DNA from: Methylomonas rapida
Lineage (GTDB): Bacteria > Pseudomonadota > Gammaproteobacteria > Methylococcales > Methylomonadaceae
Direction of reading: 5' to 3'
Assembly (NCBI RefSeq): GCF_024360925.2
Contig: NZ_CP113517.1
Coordinates: 3,224,001-3,288,000 of the forward strand
DNA length: 64,000 bases
The notes under the pieces were generated by a model that saw only the letters and a program-made list of their open reading frames with translations, was not told the origin of the DNA and ran no database searches. Every line of letters begins with the position of its first letter. Within the stretch, counting starts at the first letter, position 1. The translations under genes and the position numbers were made by a program. Below, piece by piece: positions 42,664-52,814 of this stretch.

Positions 42664-45375
42664 ATGAAAATCCATCACCTCACCGCCGCAGAAGCCCTGG
42701 AAAGTCTGGATTCCGGCCCGGACGGCCTCAGTGACGCGATCATCGAAGAGCGGCTGCATGAATATGGCTTCAACCGCATCGAAGAAACCCGCAAGCAATC
42801 GATCTTATTGGCGTTCGCCCAGGAATTCCTGCATTTTTTCGCGCTGATCTTATGGCTGGCGGCAGGCCTGGCCTTCTTCGCCGAAACCCAGCAACCCGGC
42901 GAAGGCATGCAAACCTTGGGTTATGCGATTTTGGGCGTCATCGCGATCAACGGTTGTTTCTCATTCTGGCAGCGTTATCAGGCCGAGCAGGCGATTGCCG
43001 CGTTGAAAAAATTGCTCCCGCAACAAGTCAAAGTCATACGCGACGGCGAACTAAGCTTGGTGTTTGCCGACGAACTGGTGCCGGGCGATTTGCTGGTGTT
43101 ACAGGAAGGCGACAACATTCCCGCCGACTGCCGCTTAATCGAAGCTTTCGCGCTACGGGTCAACAATGCCACGATTACCGGCGAATCCTTGCCCAAAGGC
43201 CGCGATGCCTCGCCGTCCGAGGTCGAGGACATGACGCAAAGCCGCAACATCCTGCTGGCCGGCACTTCGGTGGTGGCCGGCGAAGGCAAGGCCGTGGTGT
43301 TTGCCACCGGCATGCATACCGAATTCGGCAAAATCGCCCATACCCTGAAAACCACGGTCAAAAACCAATCGCCGCTGCAATTGCAAATCAGGCGATTGAG
43401 CCGTTTCGTCGCCGCGTTGGCGCTGCTACTGGGCGTGGTATTTTTTTTCGTCGGCCAGGCGATAGGCCTGCATTTTTGGCAAAACTTCATTTTCGCCATC
43501 GGCCTGATCGTCGCCAACGTGCCGGAAGGCTTGCTGCCGACCGTGACGCTGTCGCTGGCGATGGCAACCCAGCGCATGGCCAAACGCAATGCGCTGATCC
43601 GCAATCTGCCGTCGGTGGAAACTTTGGGTTCGACCACGGTAATCTGTACCGACAAGACCGGCACGCTAACGCAAAACCGCATGGCGGTAAAACAGCTGTT
43701 TGTGGAAAACCGTGTTTTACAGCCGGAACAATTGGGCGGCGACAGCCTGGAACACCACGCCGCTTTGCTGGCCGGCGCCGCGCTATGCCATAACCTGAAA
43801 CACGTCGAGGGCGAGGCGCTGCTGGGTGATCCGATGGAGGTCGCACTGGTGGCGATGGCGCATCGGCAAGGCATGCGGGTGGATTATCCGAAAATCGGCG
43901 AAGTGCCGTTCGATACCGACCGCAAGCGCATGTCCACGCTGCACCGCACGCCGCAGGGCCAGGTCTTGTACTGCAAAGGCGCCCTGGAAACGGTATTGCC
44001 TCGCTGCACGCAAACCGTGCGCGATGGCGCAACGGTCCCGCTCGACGAAAGCGGCCGGCAGTCGATACTGGCCGCGCAACAGGCCATGGCCGACCAAGGC
44101 TTGCGCGTGCTGGCATTTGCCTACCGCCCGCTGCCGCCCACGCCGGAAGACGATGCCGAGCGCGCGCTGATCTTCACCGGTTTGGTTGGTTTGGAAGACC
44201 CGCCTCGCCCCGAGGTCGCCGACGCCATCGCCCAATGCCATGCCGCCGGCATCAAGGTCATCATGATCACTGGCGACCATCCGCACACCGCCGTGGCGAT
44301 TGCTCGGCAAATCGGCTTGGTACGCTCGGCAAATCCCAGAGTCGTCAACGGCGAACGCTTGAAAAAAATGACCCGCAGCCAGTTGCAAGTGGCGCTGAAT
44401 GCCCCGGAAATCGTCTTCGCCCGCATCGGCGCCGACCAAAAAATGCACATCGTCGAAGCCTTGCAGCGCAAGAAACACATCGTCGCGGTGACCGGCGACG
44501 GCGTCAACGACGCGCCAGCCTTGAAAAAAGCCGACATCGGCATCGCGATGGGCAAAGCCGGCACCGACGTCGCCAAGGAAGCGGCCGACATGATTTTGCT
44601 GGACGACAATTTCGCCAGCATCGTAGCCGCCATCGAGGAAGGACGGGCCGTATTCGACAACATTCGTAAATTCTTGACCTACATTCTGACCTCCAACATC
44701 CCGGAGGTGATTCCCTATTTGGCCTTCGTGCTGTTCAGGATTCCGCTGCCGTTGACCATCATCCAAATTTTGGCGGTGGATTTGGGCACCGACATGCTGC
44801 CGGCCTTGGGGCTAGGCGTGGAAAAACCCGATGCCGCCGCCATGACGCAACCGCCGCGCTCCCAGAAGGAAGCCTTGATCGATTGGCGCTTGCTGGCCAG
44901 GGCCTACGGTTTCTTGGGACTGATAGAAGCCGCGGCCGCGATGGCGGCGTTTTTCTTCGTGCTGGAGCGCGGCGGCTGGCATTACGGGCAAGGCTTGCAC
45001 GGCCAGCACACCTTATATCTGCAAGCCACCACCGCCTGCCTGAGCGCGATCATCATGATGCAGATCGCCAATGTGTTCATCTGCAAGCAGCGCCAGCGCG
45101 GGCTGCTGGCGACGCCGATTTTCGACAACAAACTCATCCTGTCCGGCATCGTGCTGGAAATCTTGCTGATCCTGGCAATTGTCTATACGCCGTGGGGCAA
45201 CGCCATTTTCGGCACCGCGCCCATTGATCAAGAAGTGTGGCTGTTCGCTCTGCCTTTCGTGGCCGGCATGCTGGTGTTGGAAGAAATCCGCAAATGGCTG
45301 GTTCGGCGGTTTCAATTGTTCCCGTTCCGGCATAAGCCACCGCGCATGCGTAAAAGGCACGCACAGCGCCGCTGA
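42664..45375 (+). CDS. P-type ATPase of the Na+/K+-ATPase-like (P2C) group
   Basis: 903 residues with all P-type parts. They are the actuator TITGESLPK, M4 with ANVPEGLLPTVTLSLA, the phosphorylated Asp in ICTDKTGTLTQN (residue 330), the hinge GDGVNDAPALKKADIGIAMG and six C-terminal membrane segments. The M4 motif (PEGLLPTVT), VETLGSTTVICTDK and the M5-M6 stretch NIPEVIPYLAFVL...LPLTIIQILAVDLGTDMLPA follow animal Na,K-ATPase more closely than SERCA-type pumps. It probably exports Na+ or exchanges it for K+. It lies a few kb from nhaD and kdpDE-like genes. Ion specificity is inference. Confidence 0.88.
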   Translation: MKIHHLTAAEALESLDSGPDGLSDAIIEERLHEYGFNRIEETRKQSILLAFAQEFLHFFALILWLAAGLAFFAETQQPGEGMQTLGYAILGVIAINGCFSFWQRYQAEQAIAALKKLLPQQVKVIRDGELSLVFADELVPGDLLVLQEGDNIPADCRLIEAFALRVNNATITGESLPKGRDASPSEVEDMTQSRNILLAGTSVVAGEGKAVVFATGMHTEFGKIAHTLKTTVKNQSPLQLQIRRLSRFVAALALLLGVVFFFVGQAIGLHFWQNFIFAIGLIVANVPEGLLPTVTLSLAMATQRMAKRNALIRNLPSVETLGSTTVICTDKTGTLTQNRMAVKQLFVENRVLQPEQLGGDSLEHHAALLAGAALCHNLKHVEGEALLGDPMEVALVAMAHRQGMRVDYPKIGEVPFDTDRKRMSTLHRTPQGQVLYCKGALETVLPRCTQTVRDGATVPLDESGRQSILAAQQAMADQGLRVLAFAYRPLPPTPEDDAERALIFTGLVGLEDPPRPEVADAIAQCHAAGIKVIMITGDHPHTAVAIARQIGLVRSANPRVVNGERLKKMTRSQLQVALNAPEIVFARIGADQKMHIVEALQRKKHIVAVTGDGVNDAPALKKADIGIAMGKAGTDVAKEAADMILLDDNFASIVAAIEEGRAVFDNIRKFLTYILTSNIPEVIPYLAFVLFRIPLPLTIIQILAVDLGTDMLPALGLGVEKPDAAAMTQPPRSQKEALIDWRLLARAYGFLGLIEAAAAMAAFFFVLERGGWHYGQGLHGQHTLYLQATTACLSAIIMMQIANVFICKQRQRGLLATPIFDNKLILSGIVLEILLILAIVYTPWGNAIFGTAPIDQEVWLFALPFVAGMLVLEEIRKWLVRRFQLFPFRHKPPRMRKRHAQRR

Positions 45376-45582
45376 GCGCCTGCTCGGCATCGCCCCGGCA
45401 AATGTAAGTTACCTCTATCGGGTCAAAACCGCGCTAGAACCGGATCAGTACGATAGCTAAAGCGCACTCTCCAGCGTGGTTTGGAGTGAAAAAGCTTTAG
45501 CTTTCTCCAGGCATTTCGGTGCTTCTGCCACCATGACTTTCAGAGCGACACAAGCTGAATCCTTCCATGGGTTCCGAGCTCG

Positions 45583-48222
45583 TTAAGACGCCCCGGTTTC
45601 CGGCGGCTTGGCTTTTTGATGGACCATGGCCGGCAATACCAATAAGCTGCAGATCAGCATCAGCGAAATACCGATGGACAGCAGTAGCCCCATGCTGGCC
45701 GTGCCGGCGTGACTATTGAACGCCAAACTGGAAAAACTGCACAGCGTCGTCAAGGCGCTATAAAACACGCCGCGCGCCGAGCTGCTTTGCAACAAGGCGT
45801 CTTCCTCGTCGTGCAGATGCAGCAAGCGATACACGATATGAATCCCGCTATCGACCCCTACTCCCAGCAATAACGGCAGTACGATGATATTTGCGAAATT
45901 GAACGGATTTTTCAGCAGCACGTTGGTCGCCGCGGTCAGCAAGGCCGCCAACAGCAATGGGGTGATGATCAGCAGCGTGGTTTTGAGGCTGCGCGTTTGC
46001 AGCAATAACAGCAAGATGATCGCCAACAATGCGCTGGAGAAGGCTTCGATAAAAGCCTCGACCACTGCTTCGCCGGACTTGACGTCGCCGATAGGCAAGC
46101 CGAATACCTCGGGATAGGTGTTCAGCATGTCATTGACAAAAGTCTTGAGATGTTCGGGATTGTTCAAGTCCTGTTCCGGGGCTACCAATACCCGGTAAAC
46201 GCCCTGTGGGCTCACCCACTGTTTGCGCACATAGTCCGGCAGATCGTCGATGCCGAAAGGCTTCGCGGACAAGCCATCGCGAATTTGCAGCATGGTATGC
46301 GGCATCAGCTCAAACAGGCTTTGTTGCAAGCGCGCGTAAATTTCAAGCGAATTGGGCTGTTGGTCGGCATACTCGATAAACGCGCGGGTATCGTTGTGTA
46401 ATTGGTTCAACAACGCGCTGGCCGCGACCGGCGACGGCTGGCCGGCCGTTGTTTGCAAGGTGTCGGCCAATTTCAGCAAAGCGGCTCGCACATCGGAGGG
46501 TTCCAGCAGCTGTTCGAAACGGTCCAGTTGCGCCGGCATGATCAAGTTCAAATTGTCGATGATTTCCAGTTTTTCCTCTTGTTGCTCAGCCACCAGACTG
46601 CTGAGGGTGATGGTTTCGTGGACACTGGGCAATTTGGCGAATTCGGCGGCCAACTGATCGGCGTGGCTCAGGCTATCGGTCAAGGCCGAGGTCGAAAAAG
46701 GCGAATCGATTTTGCTCTGCAACAATTTCTTGAACGCAATCACCGACTGCGTACTTTGGTCGCGCAAATTGATCGGGTTGGAATCAAAGGTTAGCTGCGT
46801 CAACGTAAAGCACGCACCTATCGCCAGCAACACCGCGCCGATACGAATCGCGCCGGCATAGCGAAACGGCAAGGCATAAGCCCAGGCCGGAAACAGCGGG
46901 CGCTCGTTGTTGCGCAACCGCCGCAAGGGCAACAACTTCAGTAAGGCCGGCAGCAACGTCAACGACACGATCAAGCCGATGAAGATACCGACGCCGCCGA
47001 TCAAGCCCAATTCCGAAACCCCTTTGAAATCGGTCGGAATAAAGGCGAAAAAGCCGATCGCCGTGGTGAAGGCACACAAGAACAGCGGCATACCTATGGT
47101 TTGAAGGGTGCTGAGCAAGGCTTGATCCTCCGGCATATCGTGGCGGCGGCATTCCTTGTATCGCAAACAAAAATGCGTGGCGTAATCCACCCCCAGCCCG
47201 ATGTAAAGGGTCGCGAACGCCACCGAAATCAGATTCAAATGGCCGACCGCGACGGTCGCAAACGCCGTGGTCAAGATCAGACCGATGATCAGCACGATAA
47301 AGGTCACGCTCAACAAGCGCCACGAGCGATAACCCAGCCACAAGGCGCCCAGCACCAACAGCAACGACACCACGCTGGAGATCACCATGCCCTGCATGAC
47401 GGTCTCGAGCTCCTCATGCTCCAGCGGCACTTCGCCGGTAAAACTCAGCTTGACGCCGGGATAGCGGGCCGCCACCTCATCGCTCAAACCACGCAGATGG
47501 GCCATGGCCGCTTGCGCCGGCATCAGTTGATTGAAATTGAGATGCGGCTTGGCAATCACCAGACGCCGGGTCTGATCGCGGCCGAAATTCGCTTCCGCCA
47601 ATAAGCTTTGCCAGGAAACATAATGGGTTTGACCGGCCTTGACCGCGACCATCGCTTCATCGATTGCTTTCAGCAACGGATCGAGAGACATCGTCAATTC
47701 CTGTTCCTGCCCCTCCAGCGCCAGCGTGATGATCTCGATCAGGCCGGCAAAATGGTAATGTTTGGACAGATAGCCGATGAAGGGTTGCGCATCAATCAGT
47801 TTATTGGATAGTTGCTCCAGATCATCGAGGCTGAGATACAAAAAACCCTGCTGGCGGAAAAACGGATTATCGTCCGGCATATAGCTGGACTCGAACAAAT
47901 CGGTTTGCGCCTGCAAGCGCTGATTGATGTAATCCGCCGCCCTGGCGGTTTGCTCCGGCACAGCCGACTCGACCACCACCAATATCGCCGCGGCATCGAA
48001 CGGAAATTCCTTGTCCAGTTTCAGTCGAACCTGCTGGAACGGCAAATCCTGCGATAACAATTCAGCGGTATTGTTGTTGATGCCCAAATGTTGGCTGATA
48101 TACTGCACGCTGACACCGCTGACGACGAGGAACAACAGTAGGATCTGCCACGGAAAACGCAGCGGTAGCACGAATAAAAAATGCAAACCGCGTTGGCTTA
48201 TCGACGTTATGATTTTTGACAT
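45583..48222 (-). CDS. hpnN: RND-superfamily exporter, hopanoid-associated HpnN type
   Basis: About 879 residues, two repeats of one membrane segment, a large periplasmic loop and a five-segment sterol-sensing-like bundle. Signatures include IGLGVDYATHFCLRYKECRR in the first half and LLLGVGVDSGIHIVYRLLHL in the second. Length and motifs match the HpnN family, which moves hopanoids from the inner to the outer membrane. Hopanoids are common in methanotrophs, which fits the suspected host. A general MMPL lipid transporter is the alternative. ATG 48222 is taken as start; a TTG at 48246 is less likely. Confidence 0.8.
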   Translation of the reverse strand: MSKIITSISQRGLHFLFVLPLRFPWQILLLFLVVSGVSVQYISQHLGINNNTAELLSQDLPFQQVRLKLDKEFPFDAAAILVVVESAVPEQTARAADYINQRLQAQTDLFESSYMPDDNPFFRQQGFLYLSLDDLEQLSNKLIDAQPFIGYLSKHYHFAGLIEIITLALEGQEQELTMSLDPLLKAIDEAMVAVKAGQTHYVSWQSLLAEANFGRDQTRRLVIAKPHLNFNQLMPAQAAMAHLRGLSDEVAARYPGVKLSFTGEVPLEHEELETVMQGMVISSVVSLLLVLGALWLGYRSWRLLSVTFIVLIIGLILTTAFATVAVGHLNLISVAFATLYIGLGVDYATHFCLRYKECRRHDMPEDQALLSTLQTIGMPLFLCAFTTAIGFFAFIPTDFKGVSELGLIGGVGIFIGLIVSLTLLPALLKLLPLRRLRNNERPLFPAWAYALPFRYAGAIRIGAVLLAIGACFTLTQLTFDSNPINLRDQSTQSVIAFKKLLQSKIDSPFSTSALTDSLSHADQLAAEFAKLPSVHETITLSSLVAEQQEEKLEIIDNLNLIMPAQLDRFEQLLEPSDVRAALLKLADTLQTTAGQPSPVAASALLNQLHNDTRAFIEYADQQPNSLEIYARLQQSLFELMPHTMLQIRDGLSAKPFGIDDLPDYVRKQWVSPQGVYRVLVAPEQDLNNPEHLKTFVNDMLNTYPEVFGLPIGDVKSGEAVVEAFIEAFSSALLAIILLLLLQTRSLKTTLLIITPLLLAALLTAATNVLLKNPFNFANIIVLPLLLGVGVDSGIHIVYRLLHLHDEEDALLQSSSARGVFYSALTTLCSFSSLAFNSHAGTASMGLLLSIGISLMLICSLLVLPAMVHQKAKPPETGAS

Positions 48223-48344
48223 GGGTTTTCTAGAGGTATTAGCCAATGTCTGTAGTCTAGTATCGACTTGACCATCCGGTAAAAAATAATGCCGGATTCC
48301 AGAACTAATTGCAGCTATGCGGCTTGACCAGGCGCGCCAAAAAT

Positions 48345-49070
48345 TTATCTGCCCTCTTTATGCGCATCGGCGGAAGCATCTTCGCAAGCCAGCCTGTAAC
48401 CGACGCCGACCTCGGTCAACAGATAGCGCGGCCGAGCCGGGTTGGTCTCCAACTTGTGGCGAAGCTGCCCCATGTAGATGCGCAGATAGTGCTGGTCGTG
48501 GATATGCTCGGCGCCCCAGACTTCCTGCAACAATTGTCTATGGGTCACGACGACGCCGGCGTGGCGAATCAAGATACTCAACAAACGATATTCGATCGGC
48601 GTGATGTGGACTTCATGGCCGGCGACATAGACCTTGCGACTGGTGAGGTCGACGCGCAATTCGCCGGTTTCGAAGAACGCCTGCTGGCTGCGGCTGCGCA
48701 CGATCCGGCGCATCAAGGCTTGCAACCTGGCATGCAATTCGCCGCTGCCGAACGGTTTGGTCAGATAATCATCGGCGCCGGCGTCCAGCGCCATGATTTT
48801 GTTTTGCTCCTGGCTGCGCGCCGACAACACCAATATCGGCAGATCGGACAACTGCCTCAGGCGGCGGGTAACCGTGATGCCATCCATGTCCGGCAATCCC
48901 AGATCGAGAATGACCAGGTCGGGTTGCTCGCTGTTCAGCATCGACAAGCCGGTCTTGCCGCAATCGGCCTCCAGCGTGCGCCAGCCGCGATGCCCCAGAC
49001 TGGCTTTCAAAAAACGCCGGGTATGCACATCGTCTTCGATCAACAAAACCAAGGCATCGGTATCGCTCAT
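48345..49070 (-). CDS. kdpE: KdpE-like OmpR-family response regulator
   Basis: 241 residues. The receiver domain has VLLIEDDVHTRRFLKASL with the acidic pair, phospho-acceptor Asp in LVILDLGLPDMDG, and LVLSARSQEQNKI and DYLTKPFGSGEL around the Thr and Lys switch residues. The C-terminal winged helix (VHITPIEYRLLSILIRHAGV, YLLTEVGVGYRL) is typical of KdpE. The start 49070 has GAGGG before it and overlaps nothing; the gene begins 1 bp after the kdpD stop. No kdpFABC genes are in the window, so its target may be another ion transporter. Confidence 0.88.
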   Translation of the reverse strand: MSDTDALVLLIEDDVHTRRFLKASLGHRGWRTLEADCGKTGLSMLNSEQPDLVILDLGLPDMDGITVTRRLRQLSDLPILVLSARSQEQNKIMALDAGADDYLTKPFGSGELHARLQALMRRIVRSRSQQAFFETGELRVDLTSRKVYVAGHEVHITPIEYRLLSILIRHAGVVVTHRQLLQEVWGAEHIHDQHYLRIYMGQLRHKLETNPARPRYLLTEVGVGYRLACEDASADAHKEGR

Positions 49071-49071
49071 G

Positions 49072-50643
49072 TCAACCCTCGCCGGTTTCGGCTTCGACGG
49101 GCGCCGGAGGCGCATGTGGAAACGGCAATTCGATGACGAATTCGGCACCCTTGCCCGGCCGGTTGCCTGCCGTGATACAGCCACCGTGCGCCTCGACGAT
49201 GACTTTGCACAAGGCAAGCCCCAACCCCACGCCGCCTTGTTCCGATTCCGGGTGGCACCGATAGAACTTTTGGAACACTTTATCCACCTGATCCTTGGCG
49301 ATACCGGCACCGTAATCGACTATCGTCAGACGAAAAGACGCCGCCAACGAAGAAGCCTCTATGTCGATGGGACTGCCTGGTGGGGAATATTTGATGGCGT
49401 TTTCGATCAGGTTCACCAACACCTGTTCCATCAATACCGCATCAATCCAAAGCAACGGCAAACTGTCCGGCAGCCGCGTGCGTACCGGCCGGTCATGCAG
49501 ACTCTTGTTCAGCCGATTCAGGGCGCTGCCGACAATTTCCTCTATCATGTTCCAGTCGCAGTGCAGCACGATCTGTTCGCTGCTCATTCTCGCCATGTCC
49601 AATAGCTTGTCGGTCAGCTCGGCCATGCGCTGAGCCTCGTCCAGGACGATTTGCAAATCCTGCCGTTCGCTCGTTGCCAATTCGCCGTGACGCTCGATCA
49701 CGGTCGCCGCCGCGCCGATGATGCGCGTCAGCGGTGTGCGCAAATCATGCGAAATGGAACTCAACAAGGCGTTACGCAAGGCTTCGGCATCCGCTTGTAT
49801 CGCGGCCTCGCGCGCTTGGGCCGCCAACCGCAGACGCTCCAGGGTTTGGGCTATCAGGTGGCAAAAAGTATCGATGAAGGTACTGAGTTCCGGCGTCCGT
49901 TCCGCCAGCATGCCCGAAGCCTTGATGGCCAAAACGCCCTGCCCGCTCTTGGCGCCCTTCAACGGATGAAAAATCAGGTCGCCGACAGGGACGATTTCTT
50001 CCCGTTCGAACGCCTGTCGAGCACCAGCGATTTCCAACCCTTGCAAGGAAATTGGCGGTGTCGCGACCATGTCGACTGCCAGGCCCTGCTCGGCATCGGC
50101 CAGCAACAACACGGCTGAGGTCGAGAAATTGTCCAGGACATGCTTTACGGCAATATCGGCAACCCCCGACTGATCCCGCGCGGTCGCCAAATCCAGATTC
50201 AGTCGGTACAGGGCATCGGCGCGGCTAGCGCGTTGCCGGGCCAGTTCCGTTTGCAATTGAAATTTTTCCAGCAAACTGCCGGTGACGTTGGAAACGACGA
50301 TCATCACCACCAGACCGACAATGTTTTCCAAGTCATGAATGGCAAAGGAAAATATCGGTCTGGCGAAATAGAAGGCGAAGGCCGGCGCGCTAAGCAGCGA
50401 GGCGGCGATGGAAGCGCCTCGGCCGAAGCGGCTAGCGACCAGAAACACGCCAAGCAGATAGGTCATCAGGATACTGGCCGGCCCCAACCAGTGCTGGAGC
50501 GGCCAATCGATCAAGGTACAAAGAAAAGGGGTGGCAATTCCCCAGGCATAGCCCAAGGCCTTTTTTCGCTTAGCGGACAGACCTGCCGATGCCGGCCTCG
50601 AGGCCACGGCAGCGCTACCGTATCCTTGCAAAACCGCCACCAT
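49072..50643 (-). CDS. kdpD: Shortened KdpD-like sensor histidine kinase
   Basis: 523 residues against about 900 for full KdpD. The N-terminal KdpD sensor and Usp-like domains are absent. The protein begins close to the four-segment DUF4118 membrane region (ATPFLCTLIDWPL, ASILMTYLLGVFLVASRFGR, FYFARPIFSF, VGLVVMIVVSNVTG), then has a GAF-like domain, HisKA (LLSSISHDLRTPLTRIIGAA, phospho-His) and HATPase (LIENAIKYSPPGSPIDIEAS, DYGAGIAKDQVDKVFQKFYR, GVGLGLALCKVIVE). It lies 9 bp behind nhaD and directly before kdpE, so the pair may sense ion stress for NhaD. Confidence 0.88.
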   Translation of the reverse strand: MVAVLQGYGSAAVASRPASAGLSAKRKKALGYAWGIATPFLCTLIDWPLQHWLGPASILMTYLLGVFLVASRFGRGASIAASLLSAPAFAFYFARPIFSFAIHDLENIVGLVVMIVVSNVTGSLLEKFQLQTELARQRASRADALYRLNLDLATARDQSGVADIAVKHVLDNFSTSAVLLLADAEQGLAVDMVATPPISLQGLEIAGARQAFEREEIVPVGDLIFHPLKGAKSGQGVLAIKASGMLAERTPELSTFIDTFCHLIAQTLERLRLAAQAREAAIQADAEALRNALLSSISHDLRTPLTRIIGAAATVIERHGELATSERQDLQIVLDEAQRMAELTDKLLDMARMSSEQIVLHCDWNMIEEIVGSALNRLNKSLHDRPVRTRLPDSLPLLWIDAVLMEQVLVNLIENAIKYSPPGSPIDIEASSLAASFRLTIVDYGAGIAKDQVDKVFQKFYRCHPESEQGGVGLGLALCKVIVEAHGGCITAGNRPGKGAEFVIELPFPHAPPAPVEAETGEG

Positions 50644-50652
50644 CACATCACA

Positions 50653-52083
50653 CTAGAAATAACCCGCGTTGATCAAGAAATGTACGCCTATGCTGCCGAA
50701 AAAGCCCAGCAGAATCACCGGCATCCATTTCAGATGCGTGCTGAAGGTGTAATAGCCTTTCATCTGTCCCATCAATCCGACACCCGCGGCAGAACCGATC
50801 GCCAGTAAACTGCCGCCGACGCCGGCGGTCAACGTCACCAGCAGCCATTGACCTTGCGAAATATCGGGATGCATGGTGAGTACCGCGAACATGATGGTAC
50901 CGTTGTCGATGAAGGCCGACAGAATGCCGACCACGATATTGGCTATGGTCGGGTCCATGCCGACATACAACACATCGGAAGCCAGAGTCAGATAGCCGAT
51001 GAAACTGAGTCCGCCGACGCTGACCATGACGCCATAGAAGAACAACAAGGTGTCCCACTCCAGGTCCGCAACATGCTTGAATACATCGAATTTTTGACTT
51101 CTATTGTTGGCCGGCTGTTCGACTTGAAACAAGCGGTAAACATGCGCGAAATCGCTGACCGTCTGTTTTTCCGTTTTTTGCATGTAGAAACTCAAAAATT
51201 TCAGATAGGTCAGGCCTGCCAACATGCCCGCCGCCGGTGGCAATTCCAGGAAATTCTCGAAAGAAACCGCCGTAATGATGGTCAACAAAAACAACACCAT
51301 CATCGCCAAGGCGCCGCGCTTCATGGTCGGAGCCTTACCCACCGCGGCGGGTTGCTCCTTGGGAATCCAGAAATGCATGATGGAGGCTGGTAAAGCGAAA
51401 TTCACCACCGCCGGCAGGAATAGCGAGAAGAAATCCTTGAACGGCACCACCCCACTTTGCCAGACCAATAATGTCGTGATGTCGCCGAACGGACTGAAGG
51501 AACCGCCGGCATTGGTGGCAACCACGACATTGACAGCCGCCACCGTGACGAACTGACGATTGCCTTTGCCCATCGCCATGATCACCGCCCCCATCAACAA
51601 GGCGGTAGTCAGGTTGTTGCAAACCGCGGACATGAAAAACGACATGCCGCCCGTGATCCAAAATAATTTGCGATAACTGAAGCCCTTGCTCAACAACCAA
51701 ACCCGCAAATTATCGAATACGCCACGTTCTTCCAGGGCATTCAGATAAGCCATGGACACCATGATGAACAAGAATAATTCGGCATAGCCTTCCAGACTGG
51801 CGCGGAAAGCGCGACCGGCTTGCTCCCCCATGCCGCCCGACACGTAAACCGATGCGATGAACATCCAAATCAAACTGGCAGCCAAAACCATGGGCTTGGA
51901 TTTATTCAATTCGGTGACTTCCTCGACCATAGCCAGCATATAAGCCAGCGCAAAAATAGCGATGGCCAGATACCCCACCCAACTCTGGGTCAAATTCAAC
52001 GCTTGCACGGGCGCTTCGGCATCAGCCAGTGCCAATCCTGGCAGGCCTGTAATCATTAAGGCCAGTAAAATACTTTTTAACAT
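50653..52083 (-). CDS. nhaD: NhaD-type Na+/H+ antiporter
   Basis: 476 residues with a probable cleavable leader (LKSILLALMITGLPGLALAD) and about 12 membrane segments. NhaD signatures are SAVCNNLTTALLMGAVIMAM, ATNAGGSFSPFGDITTLLVW and the C-terminal SAFIDNGTIMFAVLTM and TLTAGVGGSLLAIGSAAGVG. NhaD exports Na+ or Li+ in exchange for protons and is typical of alkaliphilic and marine bacteria. It is the first gene of the nhaD-kdpD-kdpE set. A 730-bp gap lies upstream. Confidence 0.93.
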   Translation of the reverse strand: MLKSILLALMITGLPGLALADAEAPVQALNLTQSWVGYLAIAIFALAYMLAMVEEVTELNKSKPMVLAASLIWMFIASVYVSGGMGEQAGRAFRASLEGYAELFLFIMVSMAYLNALEERGVFDNLRVWLLSKGFSYRKLFWITGGMSFFMSAVCNNLTTALLMGAVIMAMGKGNRQFVTVAAVNVVVATNAGGSFSPFGDITTLLVWQSGVVPFKDFFSLFLPAVVNFALPASIMHFWIPKEQPAAVGKAPTMKRGALAMMVLFLLTIITAVSFENFLELPPAAGMLAGLTYLKFLSFYMQKTEKQTVSDFAHVYRLFQVEQPANNRSQKFDVFKHVADLEWDTLLFFYGVMVSVGGLSFIGYLTLASDVLYVGMDPTIANIVVGILSAFIDNGTIMFAVLTMHPDISQGQWLLVTLTAGVGGSLLAIGSAAGVGLMGQMKGYYTFSTHLKWMPVILLGFFGSIGVHFLINAGYF

Positions 52084-52179
52084 GACAAATCTTTGGTTTT
52101 TAAAGGAAATCGGGGCGACCGACGTGCAATCAGGAATAGACCCATCTTGCTGGTGAAGCTGTTCGTTATGATGACGGCG

Positions 52180-52518
52180 TTACCGTCCCTGACATTTCAT
52201 GGCGCCATGGAGACCATGATAAACGAAATCGGTCTTGCAAGGTTGACGAGGCTGAGTCGGAAAATGCAAACAGCTGGTTTGCCCATAATGGCCGTAACAT
52301 TCGCCAGTAAATAGCCGGCTTGGCCCGAAAGTATCATCAAATATTGAATGTTGCCGCGCGGTGCCGGCGGACAATTGCGCGCTGTCAACGAGTTGTCCAA
52401 TCCGCGGGCCTCCAGGCTCGATGGCGACGGCGGCCGGCCTGACGGATTGCCCCAGGACCACACAGGTCAGGGCAAGCAGAAAATAACCGGACCACGAAAC
52501 CAGAGCGCTTCTATGCAT
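52180..52518 (-). CDS. Possible small exported protein
   Basis: 112 residues, not recognised. The N-terminal YFLLALTCVVLGQSVRPAAV segment could be a signal peptide, and three Cys residues lie in GECYGHYGQTSCLHFPTQP. GGTGGTG precedes the ATG. It sits alone in the gap before nhaD and could also be a chance frame. Confidence 0.35.
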   Translation of the reverse strand: MHRSALVSWSGYFLLALTCVVLGQSVRPAAVAIEPGGPRIGQLVDSAQLSAGTARQHSIFDDTFGPSRLFTGECYGHYGQTSCLHFPTQPRQPCKTDFVYHGLHGAMKCQGR

Positions 52519-52814
52519 AACACCACCGTTGATTAATCGATAAGCTATCGCCTCCGGACTCGGAGCGTTTGGCGGCTACGGTCATTTTCCGGCTGCTCCG
52601 CATAACGCAATCCTCTCATTGGCTAGCAGTGCGTCCTTTGACCTCTAAACCACGCTACTGGTTGACAGATGCGAACGGTGGGAAATTTTAAATTTGACGA
52701 TGTAAAGATTGCGTAAAGATGCGCTCCAAAGCCCGTAATTCGCCACGGGTGTGTCGGCCAGAAGATGCCCGGAACCTCCCGCCAAACACACCACGGCCCG
52801 CCAATGCGCAACGT
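52519..52814. other. Non-coding gap upstream of the nhaD region
   Basis: No convincing gene. Contains GGCTGCTCCGCATAACGC and other short GC-rich segments without clear hairpins, and an AT-rich patch near 52685-52710. Any promoter for the nhaD set or the small upstream ORF may lie here or at 52084-52179. Confidence 0.5.

Noticed and set aside
43783..44766. Minus-strand frame of 327 codons opposite the P-type ATPase
   Set aside because: Antisense shadow of a fully supported gene.
48345..52083. Kdp potassium-uptake operon
   Set aside because: Only sensor- and regulator-like genes are present; no kdpA, kdpB or kdpC is found in the window.
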